Assembly: GCA_021324795.1 (NCBI GenBank)
Contig: JAJPIK010000093.1
Span: 1-64,000, forward strand
Direction of reading: 5' to 3'
DNA length: 64,000 bases
From: Chloroflexota bacterium
GTDB lineage: Bacteria > Chloroflexota > UBA6077 > FW602-bin22 > CADDYW01
Positions within the stretch are counted from its first letter, which is position 1; each line of letters begins with the position of its first letter. The notes beneath the pieces were generated by a model, which searched no databases, was not told the origin of the DNA, and worked only from the letters and a program-made list of their open reading frames with translations. Shown piece by piece: positions 16,990 to 26,200 of this stretch. Both the position numbers and the translations under genes were made by a program.

Positions 16990-18624
16990 ATGATCAACCC
17001 GTCCGTCCTACTTCGTCCATCACGCCGTCGCCTGCTGGCCTGGGCCAGCCTAACTCTTTCCCTCGGCGCTCTCTCAGTAGCGCCGAGCCAAGCCTTCAAC
17101 TCTCCCACAAAAGTGGCCGAGCGGCAGATCGAGCGTAGCTCAAATCACAATTCAGGGCGAAATTCAGACCAATTGCTATCTGCAGCGCGCCCCAAAACGC
17201 TGAATTATCTTCATACCGAGGGAGCAACTATCCGCGATGCCTCCGGAGAGGTGGTAACACTGACCGGACTGAACTGGTTTGGAATGGAGACTGGGACCAT
17301 GGCACCGCATGGGCTCTGGGTCCGCGCCTACGGAGATATGCTCGATCAGATCGTCCAAGCCGGCTTCAACTGCCTGCGCCTACCTTTTTCGAGCATGCTT
17401 TTCACACCAACGCTCACCCCCAATGGCATCGATTTCTCGAAGAACCCGGACCTCAAAGGGCTCTCCGGCCTGCAAATTCTCGACACGATCATTGTTGCCG
17501 CTGGCAAGCGCGGCTTGAAGATCATCCTAGACCAACATCGCCCGGATACAATGCAGCAGTCACCCCTCTGGTATACCGATCACCTTACCCCTAACGTTTG
17601 GATTGCCCAATGGGTTGCTTTGGCCAAGCGCTATTTAGGGAACGACGCAGTGATCGGAGCTGACCTACACAACGAACCGGCCGGGCCAGCTACCTGGGGT
17701 AGCGGGGATCCCAAGACCGACTGGGCAATCGCGGCCGAGACTTGCGGCAATGCGATTCTCGACGTGAATCCCCACTGGTTGATCTTCGTCGAAGGAGTCG
17801 AGAAGCTCACCGATCCGTCCGGCAACCCGATTGATTGGACCTGGATGGGCGGTGAGCTCATGAATGCTGGCAAGCGCTCAATTAATCTCAAAGTTGCCAA
17901 TCGCCTCGTTTACAGCCCGCACGATTACGGTCCGACTGTATCTGGTCAGAGTTGGTTTTCCGACAAAGACTTTCCCGACAACATGCCGGCGTTCTGGGAT
18001 AAGCACTGGGGATATCTCCAAAAACAAGGCCTCGCGCCAGTTCTTGTTGGTGAATTCGGAGGGACTTCGGTCGGTAATGATCCCGAAGGTATCTGGCAGC
18101 GCTCGCTCGTCAGCTATTTGAAGACGAATCACATGCACTACACCTATTGGTGCTTGAATCCCAACTCGGGAGATACTGGCGGACTGCTCGAAGACGATTG
18201 GCAAACGATCGATCCCGGGAAAGAAGCCCTGCTCAGAACCTACCAGGGCGCCATGCTCGAAAATGCCTCCCCCGACGTCGTGAACATCGCGAGTGTCCCA
18301 CCACCGATCGACGGGGCAACCGCTCAGCCGCCGTCTACGGCTGCACCAACCAGCCAGTCCTCGGCGACGGGCACACCAATTACTCAGCCGGCCGTCAGGT
18401 CAACGCCGATACCGTCCCCGACCCTGAATCCGCCGACTACGACCGACAACTCAATGCCACGGACGTATGTCGTCCAGCCAGGTGACACCCTGATCAGTAT
18501 CGCGATCAAGTTCTACGGCACCCCGACCGCCTGGACGCGGATCTACGCGGCGAACGCGTCTCAGATCCCTCATCCAAACGTCATCCAACCTGGGCAAAAG
18601 CTGGTGATTCCCTCATCAGTCTAG
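16990..18624 (+). CDS. Secreted GH5 endoglucanase with C-terminal LysM
   Basis: A 544-residue exported enzyme. A basic, hydrophobic signal peptide ends near PSQAFNS (about residue 38). The GH5 barrel contains the acid/base glutamate in DLHNEPAG and the nucleophile in VGEFGG. A Pro/Thr/Ser linker (about 430-485) leads to a LysM module, YVVQPGDTLISIAIKFYG to IQPGQKLVIP, which binds peptidoglycan or chitin-like glycans and would hold the enzyme at the cell wall. Likely beta-1,4-glucan hydrolysis. A terminator hairpin follows at 18727. Confidence 0.88.
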   Translation: MINPSVLLRPSRRRLLAWASLTLSLGALSVAPSQAFNSPTKVAERQIERSSNHNSGRNSDQLLSAARPKTLNYLHTEGATIRDASGEVVTLTGLNWFGMETGTMAPHGLWVRAYGDMLDQIVQAGFNCLRLPFSSMLFTPTLTPNGIDFSKNPDLKGLSGLQILDTIIVAAGKRGLKIILDQHRPDTMQQSPLWYTDHLTPNVWIAQWVALAKRYLGNDAVIGADLHNEPAGPATWGSGDPKTDWAIAAETCGNAILDVNPHWLIFVEGVEKLTDPSGNPIDWTWMGGELMNAGKRSINLKVANRLVYSPHDYGPTVSGQSWFSDKDFPDNMPAFWDKHWGYLQKQGLAPVLVGEFGGTSVGNDPEGIWQRSLVSYLKTNHMHYTYWCLNPNSGDTGGLLEDDWQTIDPGKEALLRTYQGAMLENASPDVVNIASVPPPIDGATAQPPSTAAPTSQSSATGTPITQPAVRSTPIPSPTLNPPTTTDNSMPRTYVVQPGDTLISIAIKFYGTPTAWTRIYAANASQIPHPNVIQPGQKLVIPSSV

Positions 18625-18726
18625 GGTTTCGACTGCAAGGTTAGACTCAGGAAGGCAAATGAACTATTCCTCCGAGCGAGGGGGTTCTCAGTCGCCCGAG
18701 TCAGACATTGATACTCAAGAAAGGAT

Positions 18727-18755
18727 AACAATGCCCCCTTGGAGGGGGCATTGTT
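18727..18755. terminator. Bidirectional terminator hairpin
   Basis: A perfect 12-bp stem (AACAATGCCCCC with its complement) and 5-base loop, between the convergent GH5-LysM and glutamate dehydrogenase genes. Confidence 0.75.
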
Positions 18756-18797
18756 CATTCTCGGTTCTGCTACCCAAGACGCGATGAGGCGTCCGCT

Positions 18798-20072
18798 TCA
18801 CGGGAACAAACCCCGCGTCCGGGTCGCTTCAGCAACCCGCGAGATCGCCAGGACCTGGGCAGCAGTGCGCATGTTCACCTTATATTGCTCGGCGGTCTGC
18901 AGGACACTCCGGAACGCTCGGATCATGATCCGCTCGAGTCGTTCATTGACCTCGCCTTCGTCCCAGAAGAACGATTGGAGATCCTGCACCCACTCGAAGT
19001 AGGAGACAGTCACGCCGCCAGCGTTGCAAAGAATGTCCGGCAGCAGGAAAACGCCACGCTCGGTGAGAATCTCGTCGGCCTCGGGCGTGGTGGGCCCATT
19101 CGCCGCTTCGGCAATCAGCTTAGCTTGGATCCGATCAGCGTTACGTCCGGTGATCTGACTTTCAAGCGCCGCCGGCACGAGGATATCGCAGGGCAGATCG
19201 AGGATACGCATCGGATCGATCGGCTCGCTGTTCGGGAAGCCAACGACAGAGCCAGTCTCACGCTTGTACATACGGAGACCGGACGGATCCAGACCACGCG
19301 GGTTATGCACCGCGCCACTGCTGTCACTCACCGCGATAATCTGGGAGCCAAGCTGGTGGAGAAAGCTGGCTAATGGCGATCCGGCATTGCCAAATCCCTG
19401 GATCACCACGCGCGCTCCCTTGAGCGGGATCTGGCGGTACTTCGCCGCTTCGACGATCACGTCGACCGCGCCACGAGCGGTGGCCTCGAGCCGTCCTTCC
19501 GATCCTCCGATGCTCAACGGCTTGCCGGTGACCACCGCCGGCACCGAGTGGCCGATGGCCATCGAATAAGTATCCATGATCCACCCCATCACCTGGGGTG
19601 AGGTGTTGACGTCGGGTGCCGGAATGTCGCGATCCGGCCCGATGATGATACTGATCTCGGTCGCGAAGCGTCGAGTCAGTCTCTCAAGTTCGGAGAGTGA
19701 CAGCTTCTTTGGATCACAGACGACCCCGCCTTTGGCCCCACCGAACGGAATACCGACCACCGCACACTTCCAGGTCATCCACATCGCCAGGGCCTTGACT
19801 TCGTCGAGGGTAACCATCGGATGGAAGCGTAGACCTCCCTTGGCCGGACCCCGGGCGATGTTGTGCTGGACCCGGAACCCCTCGAATACCCGAACGCTAC
19901 CATCGTCCATCTTGACCGGGAAATGAACGGTCAGTTCCCGCTTGCAGTTACGCAAAATATCGCGAAGATTGCCATCAAGTTGTAAGAGGTCGGCAGCGAT
20001 ATCAAATTGCTTTTGAGCAGTATTGAAAGCAGAATCAGCAAGTTGAGCAGGAGAAGGCTGAGACATACTCAT
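18798..20072 (-). CDS. gdhA: Glu/Leu/Phe/Val-type glutamate dehydrogenase
   Basis: A hexameric-type NAD(P)-dependent glutamate dehydrogenase of about 424 residues, interconverting glutamate and 2-oxoglutarate plus ammonia. The substrate-binding part includes [11 protein letters not shown] and [18 protein letters not shown], with the catalytic lysine in that region. The Rossmann domain carries [13 protein letters not shown]. The ATG at 20072 is reported. A TTG nine bases upstream (20081) sits closer to AGGAG and could be the true start. Monocistronic. Confidence 0.92.
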   Translation of the reverse strand: MSMSQPSPAQLADSAFNTAQKQFDIAADLLQLDGNLRDILRNCKRELTVHFPVKMDDGSVRVFEGFRVQHNIARGPAKGGLRFHPMVTLDEVKALAMWMTWKCAVVGIPFGGAKGGVVCDPKKLSLSELERLTRRFATEISIIIGPDRDIPAPDVNTSPQVMGWIMDTYSMAIGHSVPAVVTGKPLSIGGSEGRLEATARGAVDVIVEAAKYRQIPLKGARVVIQGFGNAGSPLASFLHQLGSQIIAVSDSSGAVHNPRGLDPSGLRMYKRETGSVVGFPNSEPIDPMRILDLPCDILVPAALESQITGRNADRIQAKLIAEAANGPTTPEADEILTERGVFLLPDILCNAGGVTVSYFEWVQDLQSFFWDEGEVNERLERIMIRAFRSVLQTAEQYKVNMRTAAQVLAISRVAEATRTRGLFP

Positions 20073-20192
20073 GGTCGGCAAAAGCACTCCTCTTCATTGA
20101 GGTGGACGGCAAGCACGTCGCCGGACCCGGTCGGCGTTGGTGTCGTCTACGCTCGAATTCTACCACCGAAGCAGGCCCCTGGCAAAAATCGT

Positions 20193-20564
20193 CTACGCAC
20201 ACACCGGCGCCCGGTTTGCCGTCGTAGCGCCGGTCATCAGGTCTGGTAAGCTACGCCGACGGCGCACGAGTTCAACTGGCACCCCTTCCCGGCGGGCGAT
20301 CAACTCGTCGGGGAGCGCACGCAGATCGTTCCAAACCTCCTCCGAAAGCAAGTAATACGCCGCGAAGCTGAACTGCTGGTCCGGGGTAAGCTGGGGCGCC
20401 TCCAAAGCAGCCAAGGCCATCGCCCGCAGAACCGCTCGGTCGCCCGGCTCGACCCAGCCCACCGAGTAGACCTCACCGTCGACCGCGACCGCAGCAAGCC
20501 TTCCCTGGTACCAAATTGGCAATCCTGCGTGAAGAATTGGCAGCTCGCCGAAGTTTGTGTTCAC
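20193..20564 (-). CDS. Small IrrE/ImmA-like protein lacking the HExxH motif
   Basis: A 123-residue protein of uncertain family. Its C-terminal half, FAAYYLLSEEVWNDLRALPDEL then REGVPVELVRRRRSL, has the pattern that follows the active site in ImmA/IrrE metallopeptidases (FAaeLLmPe, LA-x-FgVS, RL). The place where HExxH would fall reads RAMALAALE, so it should not be catalytic. The GTG start has AGGTGGA ahead. The promoter carries a perfect CGAAC-N4-GTTCG box, suggesting DNA-damage control. The similarity is by eye only and could be chance. Confidence 0.5.
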   Translation of the reverse strand: MNTNFGELPILHAGLPIWYQGRLAAVAVDGEVYSVGWVEPGDRAVLRAMALAALEAPQLTPDQQFSFAAYYLLSEEVWNDLRALPDELIARREGVPVELVRRRRSLPDLMTGATTANRAPVCA

Positions 20565-20584
20565 GTTCCACCTCGCGCCAGATT

Positions 20585-20598
20585 CGAACGTTCGTTCG
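20585..20598. promoter_or_regulatory. Perfect Gram-positive-type LexA (SOS) box
   Basis: CGAAC-GTTC-GTTCG matches the palindromic CGAAC-N4-GTTCG SOS box at every fixed position. It lies 21 bp upstream of the IrrE-like start and directly downstream of a -10 element on the minus strand, where a repressor would block transcription. Confidence 0.6.
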
Positions 20599-20606
20599 TT
20601 ATCTAT

Positions 20607-20634
20607 AGAATAGACGTTCTGGGCGCAAGGTCAA
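20607..20634 (-). promoter_or_regulatory. Promoter of the IrrE-like gene
   Basis: On the minus strand TTGACC (20634-20629) is followed after 16 bp by TATTCT (20612-20607). The predicted transcription start falls in the LexA-type box. Confidence 0.5.
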
Positions 20635-20645
20635 TAAGAACGTTG

Positions 20646-21599
20646 TTAAAGCTCCTGATCAAAGTTCGAGGTCGAGTGTGACTTCGCGACGCGGCGCGCT
20701 GCAGCGGTCGCGACTAAGTCACAGTGCTCGTTTTCCGGGTGCCCGGCGTGGCCTTTGACCCAGTTCCATCGGACGGTCCGCCCGTCGACAAGCTGGGCGA
20801 GTTGTTCCCAGAGCTCACGGTTTTTCACTGGTTGACCGCCGGCAGTTTGCCAGTTCTTCCGTTTCCAGCCAGGGAGCCAGTCGGTCATCCCCTTGACAAG
20901 ATATTCACTATCACTGTAGACGGTCACTTCGGTCGCCCCGGCCTCGATCGCGGTGCGCAATCCGACAATCGCCGCGGTGAGCTCCATTTTGTTGTTCGTC
21001 GTATGCGCGGTTCCGCCAGAGAGCTCGCGGTCAGGTCGGCCGGGGATGCGAACCAGCGCGCAGTAGCCGCCGGGACCGGGGTTTCCTTCCGCGGAGCCAT
21101 CAGTGAAGACGACAGCCGGGAGACCTTTGGCATTCGACGCTGCTTCGGTGCACGATGGGTCCACGGCGTTGGCCATTTCAGAAAGCGGCTCGGCCGGGCG
21201 CACCAAGCGGCTGACCAATGAGCGGCGACCTTCGCTCACCGTCATTTGTGCTGGTGGCGCTGGCGGTACCGCCAGCGGCTGGACCGTCGGAGCAGGTATG
21301 ATGCGAGGCGCTCCGGACAACTGCGGTTTCGGAGCGGGTGGAGGCGGAGAGACGGGCGAGAGATCGAGATTGGATAGCGGCGGCGTCTGGGTGATTGGCG
21401 CGTGGGGAGATGTCGAAGCACCCAGTTCCGCGAAGCCAAGAATCCGCTGCTCCAGGTCGACCAGGGCATTTTGGGCCGCTGCCGCCAAGGGAATTCCATT
21501 CGCCCGGGCGATGCCGGTCGCCTCACAGAGTGCACGGTAGCGCTGCATCAGGCGAGTAAGTTCGTCTGATCGGTTGGGCATGTCTGAACGATCCTCCAT
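20646..21599 (-). CDS. rnhA: Ribonuclease HI with N-terminal extension
   Basis: A 317-residue protein. The C-terminal 150 residues are a complete RNase HI, which cuts the RNA strand of RNA/DNA hybrids. Catalytic residues are visible: Asp in VVFTDGSAEGNPG, Glu in KMELTAAI, Asp in VYSDSEYLVKG and Asp in NEHCDLVA. The preceding 160 residues contain a short helical segment (about 5-60) and a Pro/Ala-rich disordered linker (about 60-125), not the usual RNase H hybrid-binding domain. An alternative start is Met7. Confidence 0.92.
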   Translation of the reverse strand: MEDRSDMPNRSDELTRLMQRYRALCEATGIARANGIPLAAAAQNALVDLEQRILGFAELGASTSPHAPITQTPPLSNLDLSPVSPPPPAPKPQLSGAPRIIPAPTVQPLAVPPAPPAQMTVSEGRRSLVSRLVRPAEPLSEMANAVDPSCTEAASNAKGLPAVVFTDGSAEGNPGPGGYCALVRIPGRPDRELSGGTAHTTNNKMELTAAIVGLRTAIEAGATEVTVYSDSEYLVKGMTDWLPGWKRKNWQTAGGQPVKNRELWEQLAQLVDGRTVRWNWVKGHAGHPENEHCDLVATAAARRVAKSHSTSNFDQEL

Positions 21600-21692
21600 C
21601 TACCGAAGTATCCTATAAGCCTCTCTGGAGCGCAAGAACGGGGCACACTGTGATACTATCGCCCTTGCATACTTCTAACCTAGGAGTCGACT

Positions 21693-22013
21693 GTGCCACG
21701 AGTCGGATTCTATTTCAAAGTGCGCAAAGAACTCATCCCGGAGTACAAGGAGCGACACCGAGCGGTCTGGCCTGACATGCTCCAGGCGCTGCGAGAAACC
21801 GGTTGGCACAACTACAGTCTATTCATGCGCGACGACGGGCTCATTTTTGGTTATCTCGAAACCGACGACTTCGACAAAGCGCGGGCCGGCATGGCCGAGC
21901 GCGAGGTCAACCTGCGCTGGCAGAGGGAGATGGCGCCGTTTTTCGAGGGACTTGAAGGTAGGCGCCCGGACGAAGGGATGGTAGTCCTCGAGGAAGTGTT
22001 TCATCTCGACTAA
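21693..22013 (+). CDS. rhaM: L-rhamnose mutarotase
   Basis: A 106-residue dimeric ferredoxin-like protein that interconverts alpha and beta anomers of L-rhamnose or similar pyranoses. Family hallmarks are the RHRAVWPDM histidine/tryptophan region, NYSLFMRDDGLIFGYLE, and the C-terminal VFHLD. It starts at GTG 21693 with AGGAG six bases ahead. No other rhamnose genes are next to it, but a sugar-ABC ATPase gene follows on the same strand. Confidence 0.9.
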   Translation: MPRVGFYFKVRKELIPEYKERHRAVWPDMLQALRETGWHNYSLFMRDDGLIFGYLETDDFDKARAGMAEREVNLRWQREMAPFFEGLEGRRPDEGMVVLEEVFHLD

Positions 22014-22050
22014 GAAAGTGGATACACCCCTATTCATTGCTGATCACTCG

Positions 22051-22059
22051 TGCTATAAT
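22051..22059 (+). promoter_or_regulatory. Extended -10 promoter ahead of the ABC ATPase gene
   Basis: TGC-TATAAT is a perfect extended -10 with no good -35. It leaves an approximately 240-nt leader before the ATPase start, in which no gene or known riboswitch was recognised. Confidence 0.5.
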
Positions 22060-22306
22060 GCGCGCTATCCGGTACCTGTTCACGGAGGTAGTCTGCCAGA
22101 GAAAAAAAATAATCGACGGACGAGTCAGTTAATTCGGGATAAGCGGTTTTGGCCTCGAGCCCGTCCGTGTCAATGATCGCATGGACTGACCGGAAAGTTC
22201 TGTTATTTCGGATTGCTGTACCCGGCACGGCGCGACGGTGTAGCCGAACGTCGAAACGCTGGGATACAGACCATATTAAACGCGCAGCATCGCGAGGAGG
22301 TTTTGC

Positions 22307-23410
22307 ATGGCCAGCGTTACCCTGGAGCACGTCACGAAGCGGTTCGGCGAAGTCACCGCCGTGAATGACATGACCATCGAAGTCAAGGATAAAGAGTTTC
22401 TGGTTCTCGTCGGGCCATCCGGCTGCGGCAAATCGACCTGTCTCCGCCTCATCGCCGGGTTGGAAGAGGTTACTGACGGCAACATCTACATTGGCGAGCG
22501 ATTAGTCAACGACGTAGCTCCCAAGGATCGCGACATTGCGATGGTTTTCCAAAGCTACGCACTCTACCCCCACATGAGCGTTTACGACAACCTGGCGTTC
22601 GGTCTGCGACTGCGCCACACTCCAAAGAAGGAGATCGACCGGCGCGTTCACGAGGCCGCCGAGATCCTCGGAATTAATGCCCTGCTCAATCGCAAGCCGA
22701 AGCAACTGTCTGGTGGCCAGCGCCAGCGCGTCGCCTTGGGTCGTGCTATCGTCCGCGAGCCAAAGGTCTTCTTGATGGATGAGCCGCTCTCCAACCTCGA
22801 CGCCAAGCTCCGCGTCGCCACCCGTGCCGAGCTGATCAAGCTGCACCAGCGCCTGCAGACCACGGTCATCTACGTGACCCACGACCAGACCGAAGCGATG
22901 ACGATGGGTAGCCGCATCGCCGTGCTGCGTGACGGTATTCTCCAGCAGCTCGATACGCCGCAGACTCTCTACGACCGTCCGGCGAACATGTTCGTGGCCG
23001 GCTTCATTGGAAGCCCGGCGATGAACTTCTTCGACGCCAAGCTGGTGGGCACGCCCGATGCGATGTACATCGACGGCAACACCTTCAAGGTCCGGGTCCC
23101 TGCCGACAAGGCCGAGAAACTGATCTCCAACCTTGGGAAGGAGATCGTCTTCGGCATCCGCCCCGAGGACATCGTCGACCGGTCGACCGTCCAGAATGTG
23201 CCGGCCGAGAGCACGATGAAGGTCCAGGTGAACGTGGTCGAGCCACTCGGTAGCGAGCAATACGTCTACCTGCTCACCGGCGACAGCGAGTTCGTGGCGA
23301 AGATGGACGCTCGTCTCCCGATCCGAGCCGGCCAGCAGATGGAAGTCGTCCTCGACCTCGCCCACATGCACACCTTCGACCGCACCACCCAGGTCGCGAT
23401 CGGAGCCTGA
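22307..23410 (+). CDS. Sugar ABC transporter ATP-binding protein (MsmK/UgpC type)
   Basis: A 367-residue CUT1-family ATPase that powers uptake of oligosaccharides or glycerol-3-phosphate. Walker A is GPSGCGKST (about residue 36), Q-loop MVFQSYALYPH, signature LSGGQRQRVALGRA, Walker B VFLMDEPLSNLDAKLR and switch His in YVTHDQ. A C-terminal TOBE/regulatory domain (about 240-367) is typical of MsmK and MalK. It stands alone, as shared ATPases of this group often do. RBS GAGGAGG. Confidence 0.92.
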   Translation: MASVTLEHVTKRFGEVTAVNDMTIEVKDKEFLVLVGPSGCGKSTCLRLIAGLEEVTDGNIYIGERLVNDVAPKDRDIAMVFQSYALYPHMSVYDNLAFGLRLRHTPKKEIDRRVHEAAEILGINALLNRKPKQLSGGQRQRVALGRAIVREPKVFLMDEPLSNLDAKLRVATRAELIKLHQRLQTTVIYVTHDQTEAMTMGSRIAVLRDGILQQLDTPQTLYDRPANMFVAGFIGSPAMNFFDAKLVGTPDAMYIDGNTFKVRVPADKAEKLISNLGKEIVFGIRPEDIVDRSTVQNVPAESTMKVQVNVVEPLGSEQYVYLLTGDSEFVAKMDARLPIRAGQQMEVVLDLAHMHTFDRTTQVAIGA

Positions 23411-23427
23411 CTTCTGGGTTCCTAAGT

Positions 23428-23477
23428 CACGCACGAAAAAGGCCCCCACCCGGCGGTGGGGGCCTTTTTCGTGCGTG
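23428..23477 (+). terminator. Perfect intrinsic terminator
   Basis: Two 23-base arms pair perfectly around a four-base CGGC loop. The stem ends in A5/T5 tracts and is directly downstream of the ABC ATPase stop. Confidence 0.9.
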
Positions 23478-23728
23478 AGGTTGGCGGTTACCTCATTCCC
23501 CTGACGAGAGCTCGCCCTGAGCTCAGCGAAGAGGCGAAGACGGCCTGATTGCTAGGCCCAACGCCCGAAACAAGGAGCCCATTCCGTTCTGCCAAGTATT
23601 GGCCAGATTGGCAGTATCTGCCTCGACTGGAAGGATCAAAGGGAAACCCCCTCGCGAGCGTGGCGCCAGTCGGATTGACACTTGTCGTCCTTCGCTTCGC
23701 TCATGAGGACAGTCTGCGCCGTCATGCC
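23478..23728. other. Intergenic region with decayed repeat fragments
   Basis: No gene was recognised. CCTGAGCTCAGCGAAGAGG near 23515 and CCTTCGCTTCGCTCATGAGG near 23690 look like pieces of the palindromic elements common in this kind of genome. This is judged by eye only. Confidence 0.3.
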
Positions 23729-24250
23729 TCATTCGACCGACGAAGGCTTCTCCTGCCGTGGCCCAGTCAATAGAGGAGGAGCCGCGACGTCGGCGATCTT
23801 CGCTACTGCTTGAATCACCCCGGCCACGTCGACGACCGGCGGAACCCATTTGTGATCGTCGACGAAGCGAGTTGCCGTCTCGATAATCTCGGTATTCTGG
23901 CGACGCAATCGCCAGGCGCGCTGGTGCGGAGCATCGGAGTCCAATCGATCGACAAAACGCTGGTGACGCAAGTCTTCCAACACCCCGACGACGAGGGCCC
24001 GTTCCTCGGGCGAGATCGTCGCGCCGGGACCGTAAATACCCAACGATCGGTTCACCAAGACGTCTTCGCTCAGCCAGCCGCGATGCTGCGAGGGCAGCTC
24101 CGGGTCACGCTCATCGGCTTCGTATTGGCCAACGAGATCACGCAGCAATAACACTTGCAGACGCCCAACGGCGTCACGCAATCGTGCCTGCTGGATGTCT
24201 TGTGGACCCTGCAGCCGCGCTTGCCCCTTGACCTTTCCGTCCGTTTCCAC
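23729..24250 (-). CDS. Uncharacterised protein
   Basis: A 173-residue, mostly helical, charged protein with no recognised family. It contains ISPEERALVVGVLEDLRHQRF and RQNTEIIETATRFVDDHKW. The amino-acid composition is more protein-like than the overlapping plus-strand frame. It starts at GTG with a G-rich RBS. There is no signal peptide or membrane segment. Neighbours (ABC ATPase, zinc ribbon) give no functional hint. Confidence 0.55.
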   Translation of the reverse strand: METDGKVKGQARLQGPQDIQQARLRDAVGRLQVLLLRDLVGQYEADERDPELPSQHRGWLSEDVLVNRSLGIYGPGATISPEERALVVGVLEDLRHQRFVDRLDSDAPHQRAWRLRRQNTEIIETATRFVDDHKWVPPVVDVAGVIQAVAKIADVAAPPLLTGPRQEKPSSVE

Positions 24251-24553
24251 CTACCCCCCTCGTCGGCTCAGCAAGTGATCTGCTCTAAAGTCTACCTGTC
24301 AGAGCTTCATGGTTCAAGCCCAGTCGCCTCCGGATTCTTGACTCCGATCGCAAACCTCTTGCATACACGTGGGTATCATGTGGTATACTGCAGCGCGGTG
24401 GTCAGCCGGTCAGGCTACTTTCGGCGGGTCCGAGCGAGCTTTCCGTTCCGAAGCCTTGGCTCTCGGCAGGTAGTTTCCGCCCGACATCGCTTCTAACGCG
24501 CGACCCGGCCCCAACTAATTATTTCAACCCATAAGTTAAGGGAGATCGATTCG
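24251..24553. other. Intergenic region between divergent genes
   Basis: About 300 bp. A possible promoter (TTGCAT near 24359 and TATACT near 24384, spacing 19) points to the zinc-ribbon gene, but it is weak. Confidence 0.3.
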
Positions 24554-24886
24554 GTGAGCTTCACGGACATTACCATCACCTGCCGGGACTGCGGACAGCC
24601 TTTCGTCTGGACAGCAAGCGAACAGGAATTCTATCAGAGCCGAGGTTTTGAGAACCAACCGGTGCGCTGCCGTGACTGCCGCAACGCCCGAAAGTCGCGC
24701 AATGGCGGCAACGGGAGCTACGCGAGTGCCTCGAGCGGTCAGTCGTTTGGCAGCCGGGGTCCACGCCAAATGTATCCGGCGACCTGTGACGAGTGTGGCA
24801 AGCAAACCCAGGTTCCCTTCCAGCCAACGAGTGGTAAACCGGTTTACTGCTCGGATTGTTTCGAGCGACGCCGCAGCTATCGCTAA
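24554..24886 (+). CDS. Zinc-ribbon / CxxC-type small protein
   Basis: A 110-residue protein with two zinc-binding modules. The first is zf-trcl-like: CRDCGQPFVW with partner CRDCRNARKSRN. The second is CDECGKQTQVPFQPTSGKPV with partner CSDCF. A Gly/Ser-rich linker separates them. This two-module arrangement recurs in Chloroflexota and candidate-phylum bacteria; nucleic-acid binding is presumed but unproven. GTG start with GGGAG nine bases upstream. An intrinsic terminator follows. Confidence 0.75.
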   Translation: MSFTDITITCRDCGQPFVWTASEQEFYQSRGFENQPVRCRDCRNARKSRNGGNGSYASASSGQSFGSRGPRQMYPATCDECGKQTQVPFQPTSGKPVYCSDCFERRRSYR

Positions 24887-24916
24887 ACAGCAGTCAGTTT
24901 TATCCCGACAGCCAAG

Positions 24917-24955
24917 CTCAAAGACGGGCGCCCGAGGGTGCCCGTCTTTGAGTTT
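24917..24955 (+). terminator. Intrinsic terminator after the zinc-ribbon gene
   Basis: A 13-bp perfect stem (CTCAAAGACGGGC, 24917-24929, with 24940-24952), then TTT. The T-tract doubles as part of the -35 of the next promoter. Confidence 0.8.
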
Positions 24956-24980
24956 ACGGAACTCGCCTACTGACTATAAT
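24953..24980 (+). promoter_or_regulatory. Promoter of the transaldolase operon
   Basis: TTTACG (24953-24958), a 16-bp spacer and a consensus TATAAT (24975-24980), 44 bp upstream of the gene. Confidence 0.6.
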
Positions 24981-25023
24981 GGTAGAGAAGAGTCTAGGTC
25001 ATTAAGACAGGAGCGTCCGGACC

Positions 25024-26178
25024 ATGGTAATGAACCCTTTGCGCCAGCTCGAAGCGCGTGGCCAGAGCGTTTGGCAGGATAACATCACCCGTGAGCAGTT
25101 ACAGACCGGTGGCCTGCAGAAACTCGTCGACGAGGACGGCCTTTCCGGCGTCACGACGAATCCGTCGATCTTCCAAAAAGCGATTGGTGGCTCGGCGGAC
25201 TACGACTCGGAGATCGCCGACCTGGCGCGCCAGGGAAAAGACGTTACCGCGATCCTCGATACCTTGATCATCGAGGATGTGCGCAACGCCGCTGATGTCC
25301 TCCGACCGGTCTGGGAACGCACCGGAGCACGGGATGGCTTCGTCAGTATTGAAGTCGGCGCGCATTTGGCGCGCGACACGCGTGGCACAATCGCCGAGGC
25401 GCACCGTCTTTGGAATGCGGTCAATCGCCCGAATATCATGGTTAAGATCCCCGGCACTGTCGAAGGCGTGCCGGCGATCAAGCAGTGCCTGATCGATGGC
25501 TTGAACATTAACATTACCTTACTGTTCTCCATCGACCATTACGAAGCCGTTGCCCAGGCATTTCTCGAGGCGGTCGAAGCACGTTTGCAAGCAGGCAAGC
25601 CCGTCAACCAGCTCGCATCGGTCGCCAGCTTCTTCGTGAGCCGCGTTGACACGATCGTCGACAATACCGTGGAAGCCAAGCTGAAGACCGAGACGAATCC
25701 GGTGACGCGTGCGAAGCTCCAGGAGTTGGTTGGCAAGATCGCGGTCGACAACGCCCGCGAAGCTTATGCCCGCTTTGAGAGCCTCTTTGGCCCGACGAGC
25801 CAGCGCTTCCAGAAGCTCGCGAACCAAGGAGCCCAGCCGCAGCGTCCACTCTGGGCGAGCACCAGCATGAAGAACCCCAATCGGCGTGACGTGCTCTACG
25901 TCGAGGAGCTGGTCGCGCCTTTGACTGTGAACACGATGCCCCCGGTGACCCTCGATGCGTTTCGCGATCACGGCGTCGTCCGTGGTGACACTGCACGCGA
26001 AGATCTGGACGGTGCGCGCCGCCGGATCCAGGCCCTGGCCGAGCTCGGCATCGACTTTGCCGCTCTCACCGCAAAGCTTGAAGAGGATGGCATCAAACAG
26101 TTCGCCGACGCCTACGAAGGCCTGGTCGAATCGGCCAACCAGAAGCTCGCGGTATTGCGGGTCAGCACTCGTTCCTGA
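25024..26178 (+). CDS. tal: Transaldolase
   Basis: A 384-residue transaldolase of the longer mycobacterial/TIGR00876 type. It transfers dihydroxyacetone units between sugar phosphates in the non-oxidative pentose phosphate pathway. The substrate loop is GVTTNPSIFQKAI, and the Schiff-base lysine lies in IMVKIPGT. NITLLFS and the PLWASTSMKN strand complete the barrel. Start ATG 25024, with a second ATG two codons later. It is followed after 22 bp by an FAH-family gene, probably one transcript. Confidence 0.93.
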   Translation: MVMNPLRQLEARGQSVWQDNITREQLQTGGLQKLVDEDGLSGVTTNPSIFQKAIGGSADYDSEIADLARQGKDVTAILDTLIIEDVRNAADVLRPVWERTGARDGFVSIEVGAHLARDTRGTIAEAHRLWNAVNRPNIMVKIPGTVEGVPAIKQCLIDGLNINITLLFSIDHYEAVAQAFLEAVEARLQAGKPVNQLASVASFFVSRVDTIVDNTVEAKLKTETNPVTRAKLQELVGKIAVDNAREAYARFESLFGPTSQRFQKLANQGAQPQRPLWASTSMKNPNRRDVLYVEELVAPLTVNTMPPVTLDAFRDHGVVRGDTAREDLDGARRRIQALAELGIDFAALTAKLEEDGIKQFADAYEGLVESANQKLAVLRVSTRS

Positions 26179-26200
26179 GCAAGGGATCGAAGGATAGAGA

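Noticed and set aside
23810-24151. Plus-strand frame opposite the uncharacterised 173-residue gene
   Set aside because: Less protein-like composition and no RBS compared with the minus-strand frame.
24305-24325. tRNA-like GGTTCAAGCCC sequence
   Set aside because: Flanking bases do not form a T-stem and no acceptor or anticodon arms are found.
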